A stretch of DNA of 64,000 bases, from assembly GCF_011839805.1 (NCBI RefSeq), contig NZ_VWPY01000007.1, forward strand, positions 1-64,000. The letters run 5' to 3'. A program made the position numbers and the translations under genes. Under the pieces are notes generated by a model that was not told where the DNA came from, ran no database searches, and was given only the letters and a program-made list of their open reading frames with translations. Positions within the stretch are counted from its first letter, which is position 1, and each line of letters begins with the position of its first letter. Source of the stretch: Kineococcus rubinsiae. GTDB taxonomy: Bacteria > Actinomycetota > Actinomycetes > Actinomycetales > Kineococcaceae. Positions 32,814 to 43,573 of this stretch are shown piece after piece.

Positions 32814-35210
32814 ATGCACGTCAGAGGCCCGCTGCCGCTCGCCCTGCGCGACGCTCCGGCAGCCGTCCTCCTCGTCCAGCGGCACGCCGGCGCGAGCCCC
32901 CGGCTCGTGGCCGCGGACGCGGGCGCCCTCGCCCTGGCCGGCGGCTCCCTGCCCGCGGACCTGGCGGCCTGGTGCCGGGCGGCCGGCTTCAGCGCCGGCG
33001 AGGGGCCGTGGGGGCGGCTGGCCGACGGCGAGCGCCTCGGCGGGGTCCTGCTCCCGGACCACCTGTGGCTGACCGCCACGCCCGCGGGTGGCGACCGCGT
33101 CCTGGTCGCCCTACAGCACCTCGAGACGCCGCCCGCCACGCCCGGGGCGGGGGACGACGACGTGGTCACCGCGAGCCCGGGGATGGCGCTGAGCGAGCGC
33201 GGGCCCGAGGCCGGCGCGACCCTCACCGTCACGTGGGCCGGGCCCGGCTACGCGCGCGCCACGGGCCGCTCGGCGGCCGACGTCGTCGGGCAGCCCGTGC
33301 GCGCCCTGGTGCCCGCGGGCGACGAGGCGTCCCTCGCGGAGCTGGCGGACGGCCTGGAGCGCGCCGAGCCGGTCGCGGTGACCGTGCTGGACCGTCGCAG
33401 CGACGGCACGTCCTTCCTGCACCGCGTGGGTACCTCGCCCCTGCTCGACGCGACCGGGCGCGCCGGCCACGTCGTGTCCTGGCACGCCGACGTCACCGGC
33501 CGGGTCGCCGCCGAGGCGGGCCTGCGCGCGGCGCAGGAGGCCGGGGAGCGCACCGCCGCCCGGCTGGAGCTGCTGCGCCGCCTCGACGAGGTCGTCGTCG
33601 CCGACGACGTCGCGGCCGGGCTGCAGGCCGTCGTCGACGTCCTGGGCGAGCACGTCGTCGCCGACGCCCTCGTCCTGCTCACCGTGGCCCGCCCCGGCGG
33701 CCCCCGCGGGGTCGACGCCGAGCTCGCGGCCGCCGCGGGGCCGGTCCTCGCGCCCCTGACCGGCCGCCGCCTGCGCCGCGCCACGGCCGACGGGGCCGAC
33801 GACCCGCTGCTGCGGGTCGCCCTGTCCGGCGCCGTGCACCCCCTGACCCCGCCGGTGCCCGACCCGCAGGAGGCGACCACCGCCTCCGGGTGGGTCGCCG
33901 CCATGGTCGCGGCGGTCACCGCCACGCCCGCGCTCGCGGTGCCCCTGCTCGGCCGCGACCAGGTCGTGGGCCTCCTCGTGGTCCTGCCGCGCGACGGGGC
34001 GCTCAGCGAGGACGCGGCGGCCGTCGTCGTGAGCGCGGCGCGCCGCGCCGGCCTGCTGGTCGAGACGGCCCGCTCGCACGCCCGCGAGCACGCCCTCGCC
34101 GAGACGCTGCAGCGCAGCATGCTGCCGCAGCAGGCCAGCGTCGACGGCCTGGACGTGTGGACGTACTACGCGCCCAACGTGGACCGCGCCCAGGTGGGCG
34201 GCGACTGGTACGACGTCCTGCAGACCGCACCCGACGTCGCGGCGGTCGTCGTCGGCGACGTCGTCGGCCACGACGTCGAGGCGGTCGCGGCCATGGGCCA
34301 GATCCGCTCCGTCGTGCGCTCCTACGCCCACGAGCTGGACGACCCGGGCAGCGTCCTCATGCGCGTGGACCAGCTGGCCAGCGGCATGCGCATCCCCCGG
34401 ATGGCGAGCCTCGTGTACGCGATGCTCTCCCGCCTGGACGACGGCGAGTGGGAGCTGTCGTGGTCCAGCGCCGGGCACCTGCCGCCCCTGCTGCGCCGCG
34501 GCGGCGCGGGCGCGGCGACCGTCGAGGTCCTCAGCGACGGCACCGGCACCCTCGTCGGCCTCGGCAGCCGCCCCCGGCCCACCCGCGACCGGTCGCTGTC
34601 GCCCGGCGACGTCCTCGTCCTCTACACCGACGGCCTCATCGAGACGCGCGAGCGGGCCATGCGCGACGGCCTGGGCGTCCTCGTCGGCGTCCTGGAGCAG
34701 GCGGGGGCCGCCGACGCGGCCGGCATCGGCGAGGAGCTGCTCACCGCGCTCGGCGAGTCGCCCGACGACGACACAGCGGTCGTCGTGGTGCGCATCCCCG
34801 ACCAGGTCTCCGACGTCCCCACCACGGCCGCCGACACCCCGCGGCGGCGGCGCTGGCAGCTGCCCTCGGAGCCGTCGTCCATCGGCAAGGCCCGCCACGC
34901 GACCCTGCGCGCCTGCGCCGTGTGGGGCCTCGGCTGCGGGCCGCAGGCCGAGATCGTCGTGTCCGAGCTGGTCGCCAACGCCGTCCTGCACGGCTGGGGC
35001 ACCGTCGGCCTGCGGCTGTTCGAGACCCCCGAGGGGCTGCGCATCGAGGTCGAGGACGACAGCCCCGAGGCCCCGCGCGTCGTCGATGCCCGCCCCGACG
35101 GCTCCGGCGGGCACGGCATGCGCGTGGTCGCCCGCCTGGGCCGGTGGGGCTGGCAGCCGACCCGCAAGGGCAAGATCGTGTGGGTGGAGCTGGCCGCGGC
35201 CGGCCTCTGA
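32814..35210 (+). CDS. PAS-GAF-SpoIIE phosphatase with HATPase (RsbW-like) domain
   Basis: The 798-residue cytoplasmic protein combines a partner-switching phosphatase and kinase. The first ~130 residues are unassigned. A PAS domain follows (about 140-235, ARATGRSAADVVGQPVRAL), then a GAF-like region (240-425). The PP2C/SpoIIE domain (430-655) has the metal-binding aspartates in GGDWYDV, GDVVGHD, YTDGLIE and DDDTAV. The C-terminal HATPase (675-798) carries the N-box SELVANAVLHG near 717 and the G2 box GGHGMRVV. The phosphatase should dephosphorylate, and the HATPase phosphorylate or bind, a STAS protein, most likely its divergent neighbour. PAS and GAF input suggest light, redox or ligand sensing; a cysteine-bearing LOV motif is not seen. 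Confidence 0.88.
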   Translation: MHVRGPLPLALRDAPAAVLLVQRHAGASPRLVAADAGALALAGGSLPADLAAWCRAAGFSAGEGPWGRLADGERLGGVLLPDHLWLTATPAGGDRVLVALQHLETPPATPGAGDDDVVTASPGMALSERGPEAGATLTVTWAGPGYARATGRSAADVVGQPVRALVPAGDEASLAELADGLERAEPVAVTVLDRRSDGTSFLHRVGTSPLLDATGRAGHVVSWHADVTGRVAAEAGLRAAQEAGERTAARLELLRRLDEVVVADDVAAGLQAVVDVLGEHVVADALVLLTVARPGGPRGVDAELAAAAGPVLAPLTGRRLRRATADGADDPLLRVALSGAVHPLTPPVPDPQEATTASGWVAAMVAAVTATPALAVPLLGRDQVVGLLVVLPRDGALSEDAAAVVVSAARRAGLLVETARSHAREHALAETLQRSMLPQQASVDGLDVWTYYAPNVDRAQVGGDWYDVLQTAPDVAAVVVGDVVGHDVEAVAAMGQIRSVVRSYAHELDDPGSVLMRVDQLASGMRIPRMASLVYAMLSRLDDGEWELSWSSAGHLPPLLRRGGAGAATVEVLSDGTGTLVGLGSRPRPTRDRSLSPGDVLVLYTDGLIETRERAMRDGLGVLVGVLEQAGAADAAGIGEELLTALGESPDDDTAVVVVRIPDQVSDVPTTAADTPRRRRWQLPSEPSSIGKARHATLRACAVWGLGCGPQAEIVVSELVANAVLHGWGTVGLRLFETPEGLRIEVEDDSPEAPRVVDARPDGSGGHGMRVVARLGRWGWQPTRKGKIVWVELAAAGL

Positions 35211-35294
35211 GGCCGCCCCCTCCCGCCCGACCCGCCCGCACGCGCAGACCCGCACGAGCACGAAGCACGAGCACCACCGACGAGAGGAACCACC

Positions 35295-35705
35295 GTGGCC
35301 CACAACCTGCTCCCCGGCCCGCCCGAGACCCTGCTGCCCGCCGTCCCCGAGGTCGACGCGGCGCTCGCGGGCGGTGCGGACCCGGCCCAGGTCGCCGCCG
35401 GGCACCCGTCGGCGTCCCTGCCCTGGGCCCTGCTGGCCGAGCGCGCCTTCGGGGCGGGCGACGACATCGCCGCCTACGCCTACGCCCGCACCGGCTACCA
35501 CCGCGGCCTGGACGCGCTGCGCCGCGCGGGCTGGAAGGGGCACGGCCCGGTGCCGTACTCGCACGAGCCGAACCGCGGCTTCCTGCGCGCGCTGGCCGCC
35601 CTGGCCCGCGCCGCGGGGGCCATCGAGGAGACCGAGGAGCTCGTGCGCTGCACCGAGTTCCTCGCCGACTGCGACCCCGCCGCCGCCCAGGCGCTGCTGG
35701 CATGA
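35295..35705 (+). CDS. DUF3151 family protein
   Basis: This 136-residue all-helical protein belongs to the actinobacterial DUF3151 family, recognisable by the N-terminal NLLPGPPETLLP, PWALLAERAF, YAYARTGYHRGLDALRRAGWKGHGPVPYSHEPNRGFLRALAALARAA in short pieces, and a final CTEFLADCDP. The function is unknown. GAGAGG lies upstream of the GTG. Its stop overlaps the ATG of the FAD-dependent gene that follows (ATGA), so they are coupled, and it lies between fba and purA. Confidence 0.85.
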   Translation: MAHNLLPGPPETLLPAVPEVDAALAGGADPAQVAAGHPSASLPWALLAERAFGAGDDIAAYAYARTGYHRGLDALRRAGWKGHGPVPYSHEPNRGFLRALAALARAAGAIEETEELVRCTEFLADCDPAAAQALLA

Positions 35706-36766
35706 CCGCGGCCGCCTCCAGCAGCGGGGGTCAGCCGTCCGGGAGCGACCGCGCCCCCGTCGTCGTCGTCGGCGCCGGCATCTCCGGCCTCACGTGCGCG
35801 CGCGTCCTCGTCGAGGCCGGGGTGCCCGTGCGGGTGCTCGACCGCGGCCGCCGGCCCGGGGGCCGGATGAGCGGGCGCCGCGTCGAGACCGCCGCCGGGG
35901 TCCGCGTCGTCGACCTCGGGGCGTCCTACTTCACCGCCTCCAGCGACGAGTTCACGGCCCAGGTCGCCGACTGGCAGGCCCGCGGCCTTGCGCGGCCCTG
36001 GACCGACCGCTTCGAGGTCATCGACGGCAACCCCGACGTCGCGGCGCGCGAGGACCAGCGGACCTCCTCCGGGCCGGTGCGCTACGGCGCCGCCGCCGGA
36101 CTGCGCAGCCTCACCGACGACCTCGTCGCCCCGCCGGGGAAGCCGGCGCTCGTCGTGGAGAGCGAGACCGACGTCGAGTCGGTCGACGCCACGCAGACGG
36201 GCCCGCAGGTCGACGGGGTGGACGCCGCGGCGGTCGTCCTGGCGATGCCCGACCCGCAGGCGGCCGACCTGCTGCCCCGCATGGTGGCCATGCGCCTCGA
36301 CGTGTCGGCCCGCTGGAACTACCGCCCGTGCATCGCGGTCTACGCCGCGTGGTCGAAGCGCTGGTGGCCGGACTTCCACGGCGCGTTCGTCAACAACTCC
36401 GACCTGGTGGTCTTCCTGGCCGACGACGGCGACCGGCGCGGCGACGCGGCTCCCGTCCTCGTCGCGCACGCCGCGCCCGACTTCTCCGCCGACCACCTCG
36501 ACGACCCGGCCTCGGCCGTGGCGCCCGTCATCGCCGAGCTCGGGCCGCTGCTCACGGGCGGGCCCACGCCCGCCCCGGAGTGGAACCGCGCGCACCGGTG
36601 GTCGCTGGCGGAGCCGCTGCGCCAGCACGAGGACCAGCCGTTCGGGCTCGACGAGGGTTCGCTCATCGGCGTCTGCGGTGACGCCTGGGGGCCCGCGTCG
36701 AAGGTCGAGGCGGCCTGGCTGTCCGGGCGCCGGCTCGGTCTCGAACTGCTCGAGCGCCTGGGCTGA
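35702..36766 (+). CDS. Renalase-like FAD-dependent amine oxidase
   Basis: The 354-residue flavoprotein has the FAD-binding dinucleotide motif VVVVGAGISGLTCARVL at about residues 20-36, the arginine-rich GRRPGGRMSGR that binds FAD phosphate, and a C-terminal FAD loop (IGVCGDAWGPASKVEAAWLSG). The spacing and overall sequence are of the NAD(P)/FAD-dependent renalase-like class, which oxidises isomeric dihydronicotinamides or amines. Substrate unknown. Its ATG overlaps the stop of the DUF3151 gene. A hairpin separates it from purA. Confidence 0.83.
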   Translation: MTAAASSSGGQPSGSDRAPVVVVGAGISGLTCARVLVEAGVPVRVLDRGRRPGGRMSGRRVETAAGVRVVDLGASYFTASSDEFTAQVADWQARGLARPWTDRFEVIDGNPDVAAREDQRTSSGPVRYGAAAGLRSLTDDLVAPPGKPALVVESETDVESVDATQTGPQVDGVDAAAVVLAMPDPQAADLLPRMVAMRLDVSARWNYRPCIAVYAAWSKRWWPDFHGAFVNNSDLVVFLADDGDRRGDAAPVLVAHAAPDFSADHLDDPASAVAPVIAELGPLLTGGPTPAPEWNRAHRWSLAEPLRQHEDQPFGLDEGSLIGVCGDAWGPASKVEAAWLSGRRLGLELLERLG

Positions 36767-38613
<1,847 letters not shown>

Positions 38614-38620
38614 GCACGGG

Positions 38621-39598
38621 TCAGGGCAGCACCTCGGCCACGCAGCGGGTCCGCTGGGCGCCGAGCCCGGAGATGGCCGTCTCCAGGACGTCGCCCGGGC
38701 GCAGCCAGCGGTTCCAGTACCCGCCGTTGCCGACGGGGCTCCCGGTGAGCAGCAGGTCGCCGGGCAGGAGCCGGGCCCCTGCGGAGGCCGACGCGATGAG
38801 CTGGGCGACGTCGTGGAGCATGCCGCCGGCGACCTCGTCCTGCATGCGGCGCCCGTTGAGGTCGAGGGTGATGCGCAGCTCGCGGTGGTCGGGGACCTGC
38901 GAGGCGGGCACGAACCAGGGACCCGTGGGCAGGAACGTCGGCCGGTTCTTCGCGCTCACCCAGTCCCCGCCCAGGCGCCGGTGCTCGGCGGAGAACTGCA
39001 GGTCCCGGGCGCTGACGTCGTTGCAGACGGTGTACCCGGCGACGTGGCGCATCGCGTCCTCGCGGGACACCCGGTGGGCGGGGGCGCCGATGACGACGGC
39101 CAGCTCGGCCTCCCAGTCGACCTGAGACGACTCGGGGGGCAGCACGACGTCGTCGTACGCACCGGACAGGGCCGAGGGCAGGGCGGCGAAGATGAACGGG
39201 CGGCCGTTGCGCGCCCGCTCGTCCATGCTCCGCACGACGGCGCGGCGCACCTCCTCCTCCGGCCGCCGGTCGCCGCGCGCACGGGCGGCGAGGTTCAGCT
39301 CGGCCACGTGCGTGCGGTAGTTCGCCCCGGCCTGCAGCACCTGCCGGGGCTGGACCGGGACGAGGACGCGCAGGCCGTCGAGGGAGCGGCCCTGCTCGGG
39401 CCGCCTGGCCGCCGCGAGCTGCTGCAGGCGCGGTTCGGTGGCGTCCCAGTCCTCCAGGAGCGCCGGCACGGTCGCCGGGCCGTCCACGACCTCGCCGGGG
39501 AGCAGGGGGTGGACGACCTCGTCGACGACCAGCCCCGTGAACTCCTCGGTGCCGTCGGAGAACCGGCCCAGGGCGTACCCCGTGGCGGACGTGCTCAT
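38621..39598 (-). CDS. Fumarylacetoacetate hydrolase family protein
   Basis: The 325-residue protein has an FAH-type C-terminal fold: QVLQAGANYRTHVAE near residue 95, DWEAELAVVIGAPAHRVSREDA, the metal-binding EAE/D cluster, GYTVCNDVSARDLQF, NRPTFLPTGPWFVP and LLLTGSPVGNGGYWNRWLRPGD. Members hydrolyse or decarboxylate acylpyruvates or related diketo acids; this is not enough to name the substrate. GGGAG precedes the ATG at 39598. An inverted repeat near its promoter suggests separate control. It lies 103 bases downstream of pabAB on the same strand. Confidence 0.85.
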   Translation of the reverse strand: MSTSATGYALGRFSDGTEEFTGLVVDEVVHPLLPGEVVDGPATVPALLEDWDATEPRLQQLAAARRPEQGRSLDGLRVLVPVQPRQVLQAGANYRTHVAELNLAARARGDRRPEEEVRRAVVRSMDERARNGRPFIFAALPSALSGAYDDVVLPPESSQVDWEAELAVVIGAPAHRVSREDAMRHVAGYTVCNDVSARDLQFSAEHRRLGGDWVSAKNRPTFLPTGPWFVPASQVPDHRELRITLDLNGRRMQDEVAGGMLHDVAQLIASASAGARLLPGDLLLTGSPVGNGGYWNRWLRPGDVLETAISGLGAQRTRCVAEVLP

Positions 39599-39647
39599 CG
39601 CTGCTCCCGTGTTCTCGCCCGGACCGCGGGGCGCCACCGGGGCGGCC

Positions 39648-39686
39648 AGGGTAGCGACCGTTCCGGAACCGCCGGTACCGGAACGG
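39648..39686 (-). promoter_or_regulatory. Inverted repeat and -10 box upstream of the FAH gene
   Basis: CCGTTCCGG and CCGGAACGG are perfect 9-base arms around an 11-base spacer (39658-39686). Reading on minus, TACCCT (complement of 39648-39653) is a -10 candidate just downstream, so the repeat would occupy the -35 region. It could instead be the pabAB terminator. Confidence 0.45.
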
Positions 39687-39701
39687 CGACGACCTCCCGG
39701 A

Positions 39702-41816
39702 TCAGGCCGGCGTCGTGACCTGAGGTTCCGGGGGCAGCACCGCCTGCAAGGACGCCGCCGCCTTGAGCAGGAGTTCCTCGAACTCCCCGACCGGGTCGGA
39801 GTCGAGGACGATCGCGCCGCCGGCCCCCGCGGTCCACTCGCCGCCCTGCGCGACGAGGGTGCGGATGACGATGTTCAGATCGGCCGTCCCCGTGAGGGAG
39901 AGGTACCCGAGAGCGCCCGAGTAGATCCCCCTCGGCCGCTGCTCGAGCTCGTCGATGATGCGCAGCGTGCGCTCCTTCGGGGCGCCCGTCATCGAGCCGC
40001 CCGGGAAGCAGGCGCGCACGGCGGCCACCACGGACGTCCCGGCGCGCAGCCGGCCACGCACGGTGCTGACGAGCTGGTGCACCGTCGCGTAGGTCTCGGT
40101 GACCATCAGTGCGGGAACGGACACGGAACCCACCTCGCACACCCGGCCCAGGTCGTTGCGCAGCAGGTCGACGATCATGAGGTTCTCGGCGCGGGTCTTC
40201 GCGCCGCGCTCCAGCGCCCCGCGGAGCTCCTCGTCCTCGGCCGGGGTGGCGCCGCGGGCGGCGGTGCCCTTGACGGGCCGCGCCTCCGCCCAGCGGTCGC
40301 GGTCGACGGTGAGGAACCGCTCGGGGGAGGCGCACGCCACCTCGACGTCGTCGAAGCGCAGGAACGCGGCGTACGGCGCGGGGTTCGCCCGCCGCAGGCG
40401 TCGGTACGTGCTCAGCGGGTCGGCGGTGACGGGCAGCCGCACCTCGTCCGTCAGGCAGATCTCGTAGCTCTCCCCGGCGCGCAGCAGCTCCCCGCACCGT
40501 GCCACGTCGGCGAGGTAGCCGGCGCGGTCCCGGCGCAGCAGGGGTTCCACGGCCGCCCCGGTGACGGCGGTCACGGATGCGCCGGGTTCGGACGACGGGC
40601 GGGTGTCGTCGGGGAGGTCGGCCAGCGCGGCCTCCGTCGCGTCGAGCCACGCCCGGGCCGCGGTGGCCGGCTCCCCGGCACCGAGGTCGCTGCGGGACAG
40701 GGCGAGCAGGTGCGTGCGGCCCTGCTCGTGGTCGACGGCGAGGAACCGGTCGGCGAACACCCACGCGGAGTCGGGGGTGCTCGCCGTGCGCGTCGTCGGG
40801 TACCCGCAGTCGGCGCGCAGCTCGTAGCCGAGGTAGCCGACGTAACCCCCCGCGAAGTCGAAGGGCAGGTCCTGCGGCCGGTCGGCCGGGTCGATCCGCC
40901 GGGCGGCGAGCTCCGCCTCCAGCAGGTCGAACACCGACCCCGGGACGAGGCGCTCCCCGTCGCGGTCGCGCACCCGCACCGCAACGTCGGCGACGCGGTA
41001 GGTCAGGAACTCCGCCTCGGGCCCGGCGGCGTCGCCGAGGAAGGAGAACCGGCCGGTCGCGGGGCTCGTGCGGGCGCTGTCGAGCCAGAACGCCTGCGCG
41101 CTGCGGGCGTTCAGCCGGTCGAACGCGGCCTCGGTGTCCACCGCGCGGGGCAGCGTCCGCACGTGGAGCCGGTAGGTCCGCCGGGCGGCCGCCGGAGTTC
41201 CGCTGCTCGTCGGCGGTCCGGACGATGTCGTCCGGGCCGGCGGGTGGGCCGCGCGGAGGAAGTTCCGGACGAGGACCGCCCCGTGCTCGCTCTCGATCGA
41301 CTCGGGGTGGAACTGGACGCCGACGAAGGGACGCTCGGTGTGCCGCAGCGCCATCACCACCCCGTCCTCGGCCCACGCGGTCGCCACGAGCGTCGGCGGC
41401 AGGGGTTCGGGGACGGCGAGGGAGTGGTAGCGGACGGCCGCGAACTCCTGCGGCAGCCCGGCGAACAACCCGGTGCCGTCGTGCGTGATGCGGCTGACGT
41501 GCCCGTGCCGGGCCCGGGGTGCGCGGACGACGGGCGCGCCCGCGGCCAGGGCGATCCCCTGGTGCCCGAGGCAGATGCCGAGCACCGGAACCCGCGCCCG
41601 GGCGAGCACGTCGGCGCAGAGGCCGAAGTCCGCAGCCACCCCCGGGTGGCCCGGGCCGGGGGAGAGGACGACCGCGTCGAAGCCCTCCAGGTCGAGCTCG
41701 CCCGGGGCCGCGCCGTCGTTCAGCACGACGACGGGCTCCTCGCCGGTGACCTCGGCGAGGAGCTGGAACACGTTGAACGTGTACGAGTCGTGGTTGTCGA
41801 CGAGCAGGACGCGCAT
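39702..41816 (-). CDS. pabAB: Fused aminodeoxychorismate synthase (PabA-PabB)
   Basis: The 704-residue protein fuses a glutamine amidotransferase to the chorismate-aminating subunit and makes 4-amino-4-deoxychorismate, precursor of p-aminobenzoate and folate. The PabA part (1-190) has the nucleophile loop LGICLGHQGIAL and the triad end FHPESIESEHG. The PabB part (210-704) has PVKGTAARG, whose lysine marks aminodeoxychorismate synthase rather than anthranilate synthase (PIAGT), then RAENLMIVDLLRNDLGRV, FPGGSMTGAPKERT and the end GEFEELLLKAAAS. The fused form is known from actinobacteria, in both folate and antibiotic loci. Nothing nearby suggests an antibiotic cluster. It is last in a minus-strand run behind aroC. 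Confidence 0.92.
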   Translation of the reverse strand: MRVLLVDNHDSYTFNVFQLLAEVTGEEPVVVLNDGAAPGELDLEGFDAVVLSPGPGHPGVAADFGLCADVLARARVPVLGICLGHQGIALAAGAPVVRAPRARHGHVSRITHDGTGLFAGLPQEFAAVRYHSLAVPEPLPPTLVATAWAEDGVVMALRHTERPFVGVQFHPESIESEHGAVLVRNFLRAAHPPARTTSSGPPTSSGTPAAARRTYRLHVRTLPRAVDTEAAFDRLNARSAQAFWLDSARTSPATGRFSFLGDAAGPEAEFLTYRVADVAVRVRDRDGERLVPGSVFDLLEAELAARRIDPADRPQDLPFDFAGGYVGYLGYELRADCGYPTTRTASTPDSAWVFADRFLAVDHEQGRTHLLALSRSDLGAGEPATAARAWLDATEAALADLPDDTRPSSEPGASVTAVTGAAVEPLLRRDRAGYLADVARCGELLRAGESYEICLTDEVRLPVTADPLSTYRRLRRANPAPYAAFLRFDDVEVACASPERFLTVDRDRWAEARPVKGTAARGATPAEDEELRGALERGAKTRAENLMIVDLLRNDLGRVCEVGSVSVPALMVTETYATVHQLVSTVRGRLRAGTSVVAAVRACFPGGSMTGAPKERTLRIIDELEQRPRGIYSGALGYLSLTGTADLNIVIRTLVAQGGEWTAGAGGAIVLDSDPVGEFEELLLKAAASLQAVLPPEPQVTTPA

Positions 41817-41841
41817 CAGCGTCCCCCGCCCGCGAGCGGGG

Positions 41842-42036
41842 TCAGCGGCGGCCGGCGGGGCGCCGGCGCGACGCCACGGCCAGGCCGATGCCGACGATCG
41901 CCACGATCGGGCCGACGACGGCCCACGTCGTCTGGCCGGACATCACGCTGCCGCCGAGGACGCCGATGCCCTGCAGGAACCACAGGACGCCGAGGAGGGC
42001 CATGACCACACCGAGGACGAGCATCGCGATCTTCAT
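41842..42036 (-). CDS. Small two-helix membrane protein
   Basis: This 64-residue protein is almost wholly hydrophobic: helices MKIAMLVLGVVMALLGVLWFLQG and WAVVGPIVAIVGIGLAVAS, with a basic RRRPAGRR tail. Nothing in it identifies a function. It lies 46 bases after aroC and 25 before pabAB on the same strand, which suggests one transcript. Confidence 0.7.
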   Translation of the reverse strand: MKIAMLVLGVVMALLGVLWFLQGIGVLGGSVMSGQTTWAVVGPIVAIVGIGLAVASRRRPAGRR

Positions 42037-42082
42037 GCGGTGATCGTCACCCGGCCCCGCCGATCCCGCGCGGTGGACCTGC

Positions 42083-43339
42083 TCAGCCGACCGTGTCGGT
42101 GGGGGCGACCGTGTCGGTGCGGATGACCAGGGCGTCGAGGTAGCTGCGCACGTTGGCGCGCACCTGCGCCACGGTGTCGCCACCGAACTTCTCCAGCACC
42201 GCGTCGGCCAGCACGAGGCTGACCATGGCCTCGGCGACGACCCCGGCCGCGGGGACCGCGCACACGTCCGAGCGCTGGGCGATGGCCTGCGCCGCCCCGC
42301 CCGAGGACGTGTCGACGGTGTCCAGCGCCTTCGGCACGGTCGAGATGGGCTTCATGGCGGCGCGGACCCGCAGGACCTCGCCGTTGCTCATGCCGCCCTC
42401 GATGCCGCCCGCGCGGTCCGTGCGCCGCCGCACGGTCAGGCCGGCCGCGTCGCTGCCGTCGTCCGTGCGCTCGATCTCGTCGTGGGCCTGCGAGCCGCGC
42501 CGGCGGGCGGTCTCGAAGCCGTCGCCGACCTCGACGCCCTTGATCGCCTGGATGCCCATGAGGGCCGCGGCCAGCCGGGAGTCGAGCTTGCGGTCCCAGT
42601 GGACGTAGGAGCCGAGGCCCGGCGGCAGCCCGTGCACGACGACCTCGACGACGCCGCCGAGGGTGTCGCCCTCCCCGTGGGCCTTGTCCACCTCGGCCAC
42701 CATGAGCGCGCTGGTCTCCGGGTCGGTGCAGCGGACCGGGTCCGCGTCGATGCGCTCGCGCGCCCCCCGCTCGGGCACGACGCCCGCGGGGGCCTCGACG
42801 GAGCCGAGCGAGACGACGTGCGAGACGACCTCCGCGCCGACGGTCTGCGCGAGGAAGAGGCGGGCGACCTCACCGAGCGCGACGCGCGTGGCGGTCTCGC
42901 GGGCGGAGGCGCGCTCGAGCACGGGCCGCGCGTCGGTGAAGGAGTACTTCTGCATGCCCGTCAGGTCGGCGTGGCCGGGCCGGGGCCGCGTCAGCGGGGC
43001 GGAGCGACCGCGCGCGGGCAGGCGGCCGGGCTCGTCGTAGCGGCGGCCGTCGGCGTCGGCCGGGTCGGCCGACATGACGTCGGACCAGCGGGGCCACTCG
43101 GTGTTGCCGATGCGCAGCGCGACCGGCCCGCCCTGGCTGAGGCCGTGGCGGATGCCGCCGATGACCTCCAGCTCGTCCTGCTCGAAGCCCATGCGGGCCC
43201 CGCGGCCGTAGCCCAGGCGCCGCCGGGCGAGCGCCGCGCGGAGGTCGTCGGAGGTCACCTCGACCCCGGCGGGCAGGCCCTCGAGGATCCCTGCGAGCGC
43301 CGGACCGTGGGACTCGCCTGCCGTCAGCCACCGCAACAC
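42083..43339 (-). CDS. aroC: Chorismate synthase
   Basis: AroC removes phosphate from 5-enolpyruvylshikimate 3-phosphate to give chorismate, using reduced FMN. The 418-residue sequence has the family signatures [18 protein letters not shown] near the start, [25 protein letters not shown] in pieces, [35 protein letters not shown] in pieces, and [22 protein letters not shown] near the end. It is probably the first gene of the run with the small membrane protein and pabAB, which would consume its product. Its GTG start shows CAGACT seven bases upstream on the minus strand. Confidence 0.96.
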   Translation of the reverse strand: MLRWLTAGESHGPALAGILEGLPAGVEVTSDDLRAALARRRLGYGRGARMGFEQDELEVIGGIRHGLSQGGPVALRIGNTEWPRWSDVMSADPADADGRRYDEPGRLPARGRSAPLTRPRPGHADLTGMQKYSFTDARPVLERASARETATRVALGEVARLFLAQTVGAEVVSHVVSLGSVEAPAGVVPERGARERIDADPVRCTDPETSALMVAEVDKAHGEGDTLGGVVEVVVHGLPPGLGSYVHWDRKLDSRLAAALMGIQAIKGVEVGDGFETARRRGSQAHDEIERTDDGSDAAGLTVRRRTDRAGGIEGGMSNGEVLRVRAAMKPISTVPKALDTVDTSSGGAAQAIAQRSDVCAVPAAGVVAEAMVSLVLADAVLEKFGGDTVAQVRANVRSYLDALVIRTDTVAPTDTVG

Positions 43340-43438
43340 GTCACACAGTCTGCCGCACGGGTGACGCCCGGCCGTCCCCGCGGTGACGCTGCCCCTCCGC
43401 GGGGGGCCCCGAGGCTGCGCCAGCCGGGTGAACCACGG

Positions 43439-43528
43439 CTTCTAGAAGACCTTCCGGTTCAGGTTGGCCGACCTGTGGTCCGAGTCACAGGTCTAGAAGT
43501 TCTAGCTGTCGTGCGGCCACGTGGCCGC
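43439..43528. promoter_or_regulatory. Palindrome cluster upstream of the surface-protein gene
   Basis: The 234-base space between aroC and the giant gene holds four symmetric elements: CTTCTAGAAG (43439-43448); GACCTGTG-N8-CACAGGTC (43470-43493); CTAGAA-G-TTCTAG (43493-43505); and GCGGCCACGTGGCCGC (43513-43528). The TTCTAG/CTAGAA words are very rare at this GC content. GAGGGGG at 43561-43567 is the ribosome site. They look like regulator sites, but no -35/-10 pair stands out. Confidence 0.6.
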
Positions 43529-43573
43529 GCGGTGCCGTCGTCCAGTCCTGGGCGCGGTCGGAGGGGGATCGTG

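Noticed and set aside
39702-41816. Anthranilate synthase (TrpE/G fusion)
   Set aside because: The PVKGT lysine marks aminodeoxychorismate synthase; anthranilate synthases have PIAGT there.
43340-43573. A cyclic-dinucleotide riboswitch before the surface-protein gene
   Set aside because: The helices seen are DNA-like palindromes and do not match the conserved core of the GEMM or ydaO types I can recall.
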